DNA from: an uncultured Fenollaria sp.
Lineage (GTDB): Bacteria > Bacillota > Clostridia > Tissierellales > Peptoniphilaceae
Direction of reading: 5' to 3'
Length of the DNA stretch: 16,107 nt
NCBI RefSeq assembly: GCF_946221515.1
Contig: NZ_CAMJVK010000033.1
Span: 1 to 16,107 of the forward strand
The notes below the pieces were generated by a model. It was not told the DNA's origin. It was given only the letters and a program-made list of their open reading frames with translations, and made no database searches. Position 1 is the stretch's first letter. Each line of letters begins with the position of its first letter. This document shows positions 1 through 6,208 of the stretch, piece by piece. Position numbers and translations under genes: made by a program.

Positions 1-100
1 TGATTTAATATTTAAAATAAGTAATAAGATAGTTATAGTAATAACTCATACAAGTAATGAGGAAACACTAAATAAATTTGACGAAGTTGTAAGACTTTAA
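1..100 (+). CDS. ABC exporter ATP-binding domain, C-terminal end (partial)
   Basis: This is the 3' end of a gene entering from the left, read from base 2. The last 32 residues contain the NBD end strand and H-loop (IVIVITHT), followed by NEETLNKFDEVVRL and a TAA stop. The H-loop histidine that helps hydrolyse ATP is present. The protein stops almost directly after the last strand; most ABC exporters continue about 20-30 residues further. The compact exporter at 14426-15904 ends in the same way. Only 26 nt separate its stop from the peptide gene, and no convincing promoter was seen between them, so the two are probably co-transcribed. Its likely role, inferred from position, is export of or immunity to the product of the peptide cassette. 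Assignment as an ABC ATPase tail is fairly safe; the role is not. Confidence 0.75.
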   Translation, partial: DLIFKISNKIVIVITHTSNEETLNKFDEVVRL

Positions 101-111
101 AATACATTTTT

Positions 112-120
112 AAGGAGGTG
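112..120 (+). promoter_or_regulatory. Very strong ribosome binding site of the precursor peptide
   Basis: AAGGAGGTG is nearly a full complement of the 16S rRNA 3' end. It lies 6 nt upstream of the ATG at 127. This is the best Shine-Dalgarno sequence I noticed in the window. It is the main reason to accept a 22-codon ORF as a real, highly translated gene. Confidence 0.85.
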
Positions 121-126
121 AAATAT

Positions 127-195
127 ATGAAATTAGAATTAGAAGTAAGAGCTGCTGGAGGAGGCGGAACTACAATTCACTGGTATTTTATCTAA
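127..195 (+). CDS. Putative RiPP precursor peptide, 22 aa
   Basis: The peptide begins with an amphipathic acidic stretch (MKLELEVR), followed by two alanines, four consecutive glycines, and a hydrophobic/aromatic end (TTIHWYFI). The ATG is fixed by a consensus ribosome binding site 6 nt upstream. The gene sits between an ABC exporter tail and a ThiF-type adenylyltransferase with a PqqD-like recognition domain, the position held by mccA in microcin C operons. I infer that MKLELEVR is the recognition segment and the glycine run plus TTIHWYFI is the core, or that cleavage occurs at the glycines. It differs from MccA-type peptides, which end in asparagine, and has no Cys. Two Glu (E4, E6) could be substrates if the enzyme acts like PaaA of pantocin A. 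A leader peptide for attenuation of the next gene is the main alternative. Confidence 0.72.
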   Translation: MKLELEVRAAGGGGTTIHWYFI

Positions 196-201
196 TTTTT
201 T

Positions 202-232
202 AATGTGAGAAAGTTAAGTGCTTTCTCACATT
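202..232 (+). promoter_or_regulatory. Perfect 12-bp hairpin between precursor and modification enzyme
   Basis: AATGTGAGAAAG (202-213) pairs without mismatch with CTTTCTCACATT (221-232) around a 7-nt loop. It begins 6 nt after the precursor stop codon and ends 9 nt before the next gene's AGGAGG. No T-tract follows, so it would be a weak terminator. It may cause partial read-through or stabilise the upstream peptide mRNA, making far more precursor than enzyme. A ribosome at the stop codon would cover the base of the stem, so translation could control its folding. A hairpin in the same position is known between mccA and mccB. Confidence 0.75.
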
Positions 233-254
233 GCTTTACATAGGAGGGATTAAA

Positions 255-1364
255 ATGTATCCAATTTGGAATAAAGATAAAATTGTATATAGGCTAAATC
301 AAGAAGTTTTAAGAATTGGCTCTGACGATGACGATTCTAAGGAAATTGTTGGTAACATAGACATATGGGAAGATATAATCAGACACTTGACAGGAAAAAA
401 TTCTATAAATGATATTAAAAAATATCTTGAAAACAAGTATAATATAAACTCTGAAAGTTGCGATGCTTTTATCGAAGGGTTTTATCAAAATAATTTTATT
501 GACTTGCTTGATAAAGAATACGATGATGAAGATCCTTTTAATATTTATTTTGAATCACTAAGAACTTACTACTCAAGTAGTGGTTATGGTGGAATTAAAT
601 TTTTAGAAAAGTTACAAAGTATGAAATTTACAATTTTAGGGTGCGGCTCCGGTGGTTCTCACCTAGCATACTTTTTAGCGCAATCTGGTGTTGGAAACAT
701 TCATATAGTTGACCCTGATAAAGTAACTTTAAATAATGTGAATAGACAAGCTCTATTTAAAATGTCAGATGTTGATAAATATAAAGTCGACGCTTTAAAA
801 GAAAGTTTGAAAGAAAAAAATCCTTATGTCAACATCACAAGTAATAAGAAAAGAATGGTTACTGTGGACGATGTAAAAAAAGAAATAATTGACTCTGACT
901 TCGTTATATGTGCTATGGATGAGCCGCCGTATATTGCACAAAGATTGGTTAATAAAGCATGTTATGATTTAAACATTCCAAGTGTATATGCTTTTAGCCA
1001 AAAAAGCGCCGGTAAAATGTTTATGGTATATCCAAATGAAACACCTTGTGCCGACTGCCTGCTATCAAAATATGATGAGGAAGAATTTATAAATTTAGTA
1101 AAAATATTCTTATCGTCATCTCAAGATTTGATTACAGCCAATACTGCTTCAAATACTGCAATGCTTACAAGCTGGATAGTAAACAAAATTATCGATTCTA
1201 TTGCTCTAAAAATTATTAATGGCGGAATACTTTATCGCTACGATTTCCATACATTTGAAGAAAAAGAATTTGATGAATTCGAAAAAAATGATGAGTGTCC
1301 AACTTGTTCTAATACTTGCGATAAATTAGATTCAGAATTGTTTAACATTTTAAAAATATACTAA
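255..1364 (+). CDS. ThiF/MoeB-type peptide adenylyltransferase with N-terminal RRE-like domain
   Basis: The 369-residue protein has two parts. Residues 10-90 resemble PqqD-like RiPP recognition elements (W38, HLTGK, then ENKYN), which bind leader peptides. Residues 120-345 are an E1-like adenylyltransferase: nucleotide loop GCGSGG at 129-134, VDPDKV at 152-157, NNVNRQ at 160-165, and D222 in the ICAMDEP strand. Paired cysteines C265/C268 and C348/C351 look like the structural zinc site of this family. The ATG at 255 is chosen because AGGAGGG lies 7 nt upstream; an in-frame TTG at 231 lies inside the hairpin stem. Family members activate a carboxylate as an acyl-adenylate: MccB adds AMP to a peptide C-terminus, and PaaA cyclises Glu residues. 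The substrate is inferred to be the 22-aa peptide just upstream. Its stop is 2 nt from that of the convergent regulator gene. Confidence 0.88.
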   Translation: MYPIWNKDKIVYRLNQEVLRIGSDDDDSKEIVGNIDIWEDIIRHLTGKNSINDIKKYLENKYNINSESCDAFIEGFYQNNFIDLLDKEYDDEDPFNIYFESLRTYYSSSGYGGIKFLEKLQSMKFTILGCGSGGSHLAYFLAQSGVGNIHIVDPDKVTLNNVNRQALFKMSDVDKYKVDALKESLKEKNPYVNITSNKKRMVTVDDVKKEIIDSDFVICAMDEPPYIAQRLVNKACYDLNIPSVYAFSQKSAGKMFMVYPNETPCADCLLSKYDEEEFINLVKIFLSSSQDLITANTASNTAMLTSWIVNKIIDSIALKIINGGILYRYDFHTFEEKEFDEFEKNDECPTCSNTCDKLDSELFNILKIY

Positions 1365-1366
1365 TT

Positions 1367-2641
1367 TCAATCAAAAATTTCACTCATCATTTCTTTATAG
1401 TGATCATAATCGATTTTAGCAAAACAAAATGATACTAATTTTTCAGCTTCAAGTTCAATACATCTTATATTGTGCTTTGAAGCTCTTTTTATTATCTCTT
1501 TTGTTTTGTTGGTATAAATATTTATAAAGTAGCCCGCACTATGTTTTTGATACTTTATTGATCTTTTATCAAGTTCTTCACAAAATAAACTTAACTGATT
1601 AATTAAAATTTTCTTTAGCAAAAAATAATATTTAGCACATAGACCTTCTTCTAAGAAAGTCTGATAAAATAATAAGCTTGGATAATCGATACTTGAGTAA
1701 ACCTCACTTGGCAATAGACTATCAGGAAGAACAGCAAATATTAATCTATACCTTCCTCCTAAGAACTCAGAAAAGTTATCAACATAGATGTAGTTATCTT
1801 TTATTGCTTTATAAATTTTATCTCTGTCTCTAAATTTATATTCTATAGATGAGTTAAAACATGTTTCAATAAAAAACTTAGATTTATCTTTCGTAAACTC
1901 CAAAAGCTTCTCTTGATAAACTTTGCTCATATCATGTCCATCAGGAAATCTGCTGTATGGCTGAAATAAAAAAACATTAATTTTGTCATCAATTTTACTA
2001 TTTAAATCAAGGTAAGAATAATTGACTTTTAAAGATTTTAACATATTCTCTAATTCGGGCATATGTTTTGATTCGATCGCAAAATTAGATTCTTTAATAT
2101 TCTCCGCAATATAACTTAAAAATTCTTTATAGTTACAAAAAAATATTACATTGTTATAGTCAACATTTAAACCTCTAAATTCAGAGAGATAGTTTGAAAC
2201 TAATTTTTGAACTTTGTTGTAAGTATTTTTTAAGGCATCTACTTTATCATCATAGCAACTTTTTTCATACATTTTTTTATAAATATTTGCTATTAATTTC
2301 TGGTAAGTATAAATGCTATTGTATGAGTAATCTTCATAATTCAATTTGCAATTTATTTTTATTCTATCCCTTATTAGTGAATTCTTTAAGTCTAAAGCCT
2401 CAGCAACGACATATCCACTTCTATCAATTGACTTTATAAAAAAATGATTTCTAAGCCAAAAATAAGCGTTCTCCACAACACTTTTTGAGATATTTAATTG
2501 ACTAGATAATGCTCTTACTGACGGAAGTTTATCTCCTGTCTTTAGCTCATTAGATCGTATCTTGTTTACTATAAATTCTCTAAGTTTTTTTGATGTAATC
2601 TTATCATCATCAGTTATAAAACAAAAATTAAAAATTTCCAT
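1367..2641 (-). CDS. GntR/MocR-family transcriptional regulator with degenerate PLP site
   Basis: Residues 15-82 form a GntR winged helix (LKTGDKLPSVRALSSQL, then SVVENAYFWL). The rest matches the aminotransferase-like domain of MocR regulators: QPYSRFPDGHDMS at 227-239 parallels the MocR TPSHQYPTG segment, IETCF at 258-262 stands where EDDY is usual, and FSEFLGGRYRL at 290-300 stands where FSK...PGLRLGY is usual. The lysine that binds PLP is thus Glu292, and the EDDY motif is lost. The protein probably binds DNA without PLP chemistry and may sense another ligand. It converges on the adenylyltransferase gene with a 2-nt gap, and starts divergently from the reductase gene at 2727. An inverted repeat spanning its -10 suggests autoregulation. 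Control of the peptide cassette is an inference from adjacency. Confidence 0.85.
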   Translation of the reverse strand: MEIFNFCFITDDDKITSKKLREFIVNKIRSNELKTGDKLPSVRALSSQLNISKSVVENAYFWLRNHFFIKSIDRSGYVVAEALDLKNSLIRDRIKINCKLNYEDYSYNSIYTYQKLIANIYKKMYEKSCYDDKVDALKNTYNKVQKLVSNYLSEFRGLNVDYNNVIFFCNYKEFLSYIAENIKESNFAIESKHMPELENMLKSLKVNYSYLDLNSKIDDKINVFLFQPYSRFPDGHDMSKVYQEKLLEFTKDKSKFFIETCFNSSIEYKFRDRDKIYKAIKDNYIYVDNFSEFLGGRYRLIFAVLPDSLLPSEVYSSIDYPSLLFYQTFLEEGLCAKYYFLLKKILINQLSLFCEELDKRSIKYQKHSAGYFINIYTNKTKEIIKRASKHNIRCIELEAEKLVSFCFAKIDYDHYKEMMSEIFD

Positions 2642-2687
2642 TGTAAATCTCCTTTTAATTCAATTATAACATGAGAGATATTTACAA
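2641..2687. repeat. Imperfect inverted repeat around the regulator's -10
   Basis: TTGTAAATCTC (2641-2651) faces GAGATATTTACAA (2675-2687), complementary except for two extra bases. The arms bracket the -10 box and the ribosome binding site. This is a plausible operator for the GntR-type protein and could also affect the divergent reductase gene. Confidence 0.5.
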
Positions 2688-2692
2688 ATCAA
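2663..2692 (-). promoter_or_regulatory. Promoter of the MocR-type regulator
   Basis: On the minus strand, TTGATT (2692-2687) and TATAAT (2668-2663) are 18 nt apart. GGAG and the ATG at 2641 follow at normal distance. The -10 is consensus and the -35 has four of six bases. Confidence 0.65.
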
Positions 2693-2726
2693 CAAGTTTA
2701 TGTTAATATTTTCTTGAGGTGATTAA

Positions 2727-3224
2727 ATGATTGACATAAGTAGAGCAAATAATTTAAGTAAAGAGGATAAATACAAGCTTGCCTTCGAGATGATTAGGCG
2801 TCAATTTCAAGAGGAGACGAATTTTATAGCGAACCTTGCGAATACTGCTGCCATTATCTACCACTTAATTGATGGCGTGTCATGGTCGGGCTTTTACCTA
2901 TATGACGGAACTAATCTTGTGCTTGGTCCCTTCCAAGGCAAACCTGCTTGCAACAGGATAATGCTTGGCAAGGGCGTTTGCGGCACTGCCTATTCAAGCA
3001 AAAAGACTATTGTTGTCGACGATGTTAATAGCTTTGCTGGCCATATCGCTTGTGATGCTATGAGCAAAAGTGAAATCGTCGTTCCTATATATAATATGAC
3101 TCGTGGCGTTGGTGTCTTGGACATCGACTCGTATGAATATAGTAATTTTGACGCCATTGACAAAGAGTTTTTAGAAAAAATTGTTGACTATATTGTAAAA
3201 CATAGTGACACGTCACTTAGGTAA
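2727..3224 (+). CDS. msrC: Free methionine-(R)-sulfoxide reductase (GAF domain)
   Basis: The 165-residue protein is one GAF domain carrying the hallmarks of the fRMsr family: WSGFYLYD at 53-60, LGPFQGKPAC at 66-75, GKGVCGTA at 81-88, GHIACDAMSKSEIVVPI from 105, and GVLDIDS. The three cysteines used in catalysis and disulfide exchange are C75, C85 and C109. The enzyme reduces free L-methionine-(R)-sulfoxide in the cytoplasm using thioredoxin, as part of oxidative damage repair. Length is typical for the family. The ATG at 2727 has TTGAGGTGATT upstream. It is divergent from the regulator gene and separated from the transport operon by 108 nt. It seems to be transcribed alone, although no terminator was seen directly after it. 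Confidence 0.93.
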   Translation: MIDISRANNLSKEDKYKLAFEMIRRQFQEETNFIANLANTAAIIYHLIDGVSWSGFYLYDGTNLVLGPFQGKPACNRIMLGKGVCGTAYSSKKTIVVDDVNSFAGHIACDAMSKSEIVVPIYNMTRGVGVLDIDSYEYSNFDAIDKEFLEKIVDYIVKHSDTSLR

Positions 3225-3282
3225 AAGAAGTATAAATATTTTCTATAGCAATAGCACTCAATATTTAATAAATCAATATATC

Positions 3283-3311
3283 TTGATTATTTGTAAAGTT
3301 TCTGTTACAAT
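3283..3311 (+). promoter_or_regulatory. Promoter of the ABC importer operon
   Basis: TTGATT (3283-3288) and TACAAT (3306-3311) are spaced by 17 nt, and GGAGGG with ATG at 3333 follow. AATCAA (3271-3276) and TTGATT (3283-3288) form an inverted repeat overlapping the -35, a possible operator. It does not match a Fur box. Confidence 0.6.
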
Positions 3312-3332
3312 ATCGTCTGGAGGGATAAAACT

Positions 3333-4448
3333 ATGAAAAGAAAATTTTTAGTATTGTTATCAGTTTTAATCATGGCTTCACTAGTAATAGTTGGCTGCGG
3401 TAAAAAAGATAACAACGAAACAAAACCAGCTGAAGAAAACACTCAAACTGAAACAGCTGAAAACACAGAAGAAAACAATGAAGAAGAAAATAAAGATACA
3501 CAAAACTTTGAAGGCAAAACTTTAAACGTAGTAGCTACAAGTGATTCTTATGTACCTTTATTTGATAAGTTCACTGAACAAACTGGCGCAAAGGTAGAAT
3601 TCCTTTCTATGTCAAGTGGTGAAGTTATCTCAAGAACTAAGGCTGAAGGCAAACCAATGGCTGATCTTTGGTTCGGAGGCGGACTAGACGCTTTCATGGC
3701 TGCCAGAGATGACGGTCTTCTAGAAAACTACACATCTGATGTAACTGCTACAGTTCCTGAAGAATACAAGGACAAAGACGGCGCATACATCTCTAAGGGT
3801 ATCACTGTTGTTGGTTTCATCGTTAACGATGCAATTCTAGAAGAAAAAGGCTTAGAAGCACCTAAGACTTGGAAGGACCTTGCTGATCCTAAGTATGAAC
3901 ACTTAGTTATCATGAGTAACCCTGCTATATCAGGTACTAACTATGCAGCTCTTAAGGGCTTACTAGACATCTACGGAGAAGAAGAAGGCTGGAAAATATT
4001 TGAAGGCATCAACAATAACATTGACTTCTACTCAAAGAGAGGTAAAGACCCACAAGAAAAAACTGTTCAAGGCGAATTCACCATCGGTATAATTCCTGCT
4101 GACAAGAAAGCATTTGACGCAGCTAAGGACAATAACTTAACAGTTATCTATCCAGAAGACGGCGTTTGCTGGGTACCAGAAGGAGTTGCTATATTCAAAG
4201 GCAGCGAAAACGTTGACGTTGCAAAGGCTTTCATCGACTTCATGTTAAGTGAAGATGCTCAAAAGATGATTGCTGAAATCGACGGAAAGGACTCTAACCA
4301 ACTTATCGTTCCTGGTATTGAAGGCTTTGACCTAGGTTTACCAAAGGACAGACTAGTTAAGGAAGACCTATCAACATTTGGTTCAGACAGAGAAAGAATC
4401 TTAGAAAAGTTTAACGAAATTTCAAAAGGTAAAACTGAAGACAAATAA
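3333..4448 (+). CDS. ABC transporter substrate-binding lipoprotein (Fbp/Afu type)
   Basis: The 371-residue protein has a lipoprotein signal: positive MKRK, a hydrophobic core, and the lipobox VIVGC with the lipidated Cys at 22. An acidic Glu/Asn/Thr-rich linker follows (about 25-60). The remaining binding domain begins KTLNVVATSDSY and includes ADLWFGGGLDAF, NPAISGTNYAA and PEGVAIFKGS, as in the ferric/2-aminoethylphosphonate/sugar-phosphate binding protein group. It would capture solute outside the membrane for the permease and ATPase downstream. The adjacent Tyr pair used for ferric iron by FbpA is not evident; the corresponding C-terminal segment reads NQLIVPGI. A substrate other than iron, such as a phosphorylated sugar or phosphonate, is therefore possible. 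Its own terminator follows, so it can be made in excess over the membrane parts. Confidence 0.85.
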   Translation: MKRKFLVLLSVLIMASLVIVGCGKKDNNETKPAEENTQTETAENTEENNEEENKDTQNFEGKTLNVVATSDSYVPLFDKFTEQTGAKVEFLSMSSGEVISRTKAEGKPMADLWFGGGLDAFMAARDDGLLENYTSDVTATVPEEYKDKDGAYISKGITVVGFIVNDAILEEKGLEAPKTWKDLADPKYEHLVIMSNPAISGTNYAALKGLLDIYGEEEGWKIFEGINNNIDFYSKRGKDPQEKTVQGEFTIGIIPADKKAFDAAKDNNLTVIYPEDGVCWVPEGVAIFKGSENVDVAKAFIDFMLSEDAQKMIAEIDGKDSNQLIVPGIEGFDLGLPKDRLVKEDLSTFGSDRERILEKFNEISKGKTEDK

Positions 4449-4461
4449 GTTTAAATAATCT

Positions 4462-4497
4462 ATAGTGTGATAGTTTTTACTGTCACACTATTTTTTT
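4462..4497 (+). terminator. Internal terminator/attenuator after the binding-protein gene
   Basis: ATAGTGTGATAG (4462-4473) pairs with CTGTCACACTAT (4480-4491) over 12 bp with one G-T wobble, and seven or more T follow. It sits between the binding protein and permease genes of one operon, so partial read-through is expected. A smaller hairpin, TTAGGC-ATATG-GCCTAA (4503-4519), follows before the permease ribosome binding site. Confidence 0.85.
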
Positions 4498-4543
4498 ACA
4501 TATTAGGCATATGGCCTAAATCATATCAGATATAGGAGTTTAT

Positions 4544-6208
4544 ATGAAAAAGATTAAATCATCTAAGTTAATAGACTACACAATTGCGGCTGTGCTCTCG
4601 GCACTAGTCGTGATCTTCATACTCATCCCCTTTCTTACTGTTTTTAAAGAGAGTTTCTACGTAGATGGTGCTTTTTCTTTAGAGCATTACCAAAAAATTC
4701 TCTCAAACAAGAAACTGATCACAAACACATTTAAGATGGGTGTGCTTACTACACTAGTTGCGACACTTTCCTCATCTTTCGTATCTATATTTTATTATCT
4801 ATCGAGGAAAAAAGTAAAGACGCTTATTATACTTATACTTTCAATTACACTAATAAGCCCGCCCTTCGTCTCATCGCTTAGCTATATCACGCTCTTTGGC
4901 AGACGCGGTATAATAACATACAAGCTCTTAGGCCTAAACATGAACCCTTATGGCATGTGGGGCATTGTCTTTATGCAGGCTCTATCGGATTTATCACTAA
5001 ACAGTCTTTTGCTCATAGGCTTTCTTCAAAGTCTTGACAAGAGCATAATCAATTCAGCAAGAAGCCTAGGCGCGAGCACTAATGACATAATCATCGATAT
5101 AATTGTTCCCGCTATGAAAAATGGTATCAAGGCTGTCATGATGCTTAGCTTTTTTAGAAGCGTTTCAGACTTCGGTACGCCAGCCATAATCGGTGGTAAT
5201 TACGAAGTATTGGCCCTTGAAAGTTACTTCCAAGTCATTGCCAATGGCAATCTCGGCAGAGCGGCTGCCATGAACGTCTTTATACTAGTGCCAACACTAA
5301 TTATATTTTTATTCTCATCCAAGGCAGTTAAATCAGGCACACTAGCAAGCGGCTCACCTAGTAAGGAAGAGGTTCCACTTAAGAGAAATGGCATTTTGTA
5401 TTATATAATCAGTGCTTTTGCAATATTTTTTATATTTTGGATAGTATCTTTATATGCGTCCATCATTTTAAATGCTTTTACTAAGATGCGTGTCGGCGAA
5501 CTTGTATTTACTCTTGATAATTTTAAAAATACCAAGGTCTTTATAGGCGGCGTCGCACTTAGAAGTATTGTCTATAGTATAATCTCGGCCATTGGCGGCA
5601 CATTTATCGGCCTTTTGATTGGTTACTACTTAATAATTAAGAGATATAAATATATGAAGGTCATTGACACGATAGCAAATCTGCCATACATCATACCAGG
5701 AACTTTCTTTGGACTAGGTTATTTGTTATTCTTTAGGTCGCCTCCTATAGCAATAACAGGAACAGCGGCGATAGTTGTCTTAAACGTTTTATTCAAACAG
5801 CTGCCATTCTCAACGAGGGCATCGAGCGCAGCTATGATGGACATTGATACGAATACGCTTAACTCGATCAGAGACTTAGGCGGCTCATCCATAAACGAAA
5901 TTACTGACGGAGTTTTGCCTCTTTCGAGAAATTCGATAATGATTTCGATGATAAACGCGTTCACAACGACGATGACAACTGTCGGAACAATCATTTTCCT
6001 TGTCTACCCTGGCAAGAAACTGATGACGCTCGTTATGTTTGACGTAATTCAAAGCGGGAAATATGGCGTTGGCTCTGTAATCGCCTTCTACATCATACTA
6101 ATTTGTCTTGCTTTTAACATATGTTTAAGGCTTTTAATGAGCAGAGATTTTAGAGAGAATATTAAAAATAAATTTACGAAGATATTTGCAAGAAAGGATG
6201 TGAAGTAA
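4544..6208 (+). CDS. Fused two-domain ABC importer permease (FbpB type)
   Basis: The 554-residue membrane protein is two homologous halves of about six membrane segments each. Each half has the cytoplasmic EAA-like loop that contacts the ATPase: SARSLGASTNDIIIDIIVP at 171-189, and SIRDLGGSSINEITDGVLP at about 440-458. A single chain thus supplies both halves of the membrane pore, as in the Fbp/Sfu iron and related transporters. The ATG at 4544 is preceded by AGGAG. The stop codon touches the ATG of the ATPase gene at 6209, indicating translational coupling. Substrate is set by the lipoprotein encoded upstream and is not certain. No unusual features were seen; length is normal for fused permeases. 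Confidence 0.92.
   Translation: MKKIKSSKLIDYTIAAVLSALVVIFILIPFLTVFKESFYVDGAFSLEHYQKILSNKKLITNTFKMGVLTTLVATLSSSFVSIFYYLSRKKVKTLIILILSITLISPPFVSSLSYITLFGRRGIITYKLLGLNMNPYGMWGIVFMQALSDLSLNSLLLIGFLQSLDKSIINSARSLGASTNDIIIDIIVPAMKNGIKAVMMLSFFRSVSDFGTPAIIGGNYEVLALESYFQVIANGNLGRAAAMNVFILVPTLIIFLFSSKAVKSGTLASGSPSKEEVPLKRNGILYYIISAFAIFFIFWIVSLYASIILNAFTKMRVGELVFTLDNFKNTKVFIGGVALRSIVYSIISAIGGTFIGLLIGYYLIIKRYKYMKVIDTIANLPYIIPGTFFGLGYLLFFRSPPIAITGTAAIVVLNVLFKQLPFSTRASSAAMMDIDTNTLNSIRDLGGSSINEITDGVLPLSRNSIMISMINAFTTTMTTVGTIIFLVYPGKKLMTLVMFDVIQSGKYGVGSVIAFYIILICLAFNICLRLLMSRDFRENIKNKFTKIFARKDVK

Noticed and set aside
78..107. Possible promoter TTGACG for the peptide gene inside the exporter tail
   Set aside because: No acceptable -10 at 16-18 nt; TAAAAT occurs at only 14 nt. 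Co-transcription with the exporter is simpler, though a weak promoter cannot be excluded.
231..254. TTG start giving a 377-residue adenylyltransferase
   Set aside because: The TTG lies in the 3' arm of the hairpin and the added residues are coded by the ribosome binding site. ATG at 255 with AGGAGGG is clearly better.
2194..2439. Plus-strand ORF of 81 codons within the regulator gene
   Set aside because: Antisense shadow of a gene with clear GntR/MocR motifs; no ribosome binding site.
2681..2708. Promoter for msrC (TTTACA, 16 nt, TTAATA)
   Set aside because: The match is weak and overlaps the divergent promoter; recorded here but not strong enough to list.
3271..3288. Fur box at the importer promoter
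   Set aside because: The repeat AATCAA-N6-TTGATT does not match the GATAAT-type Fur consensus.
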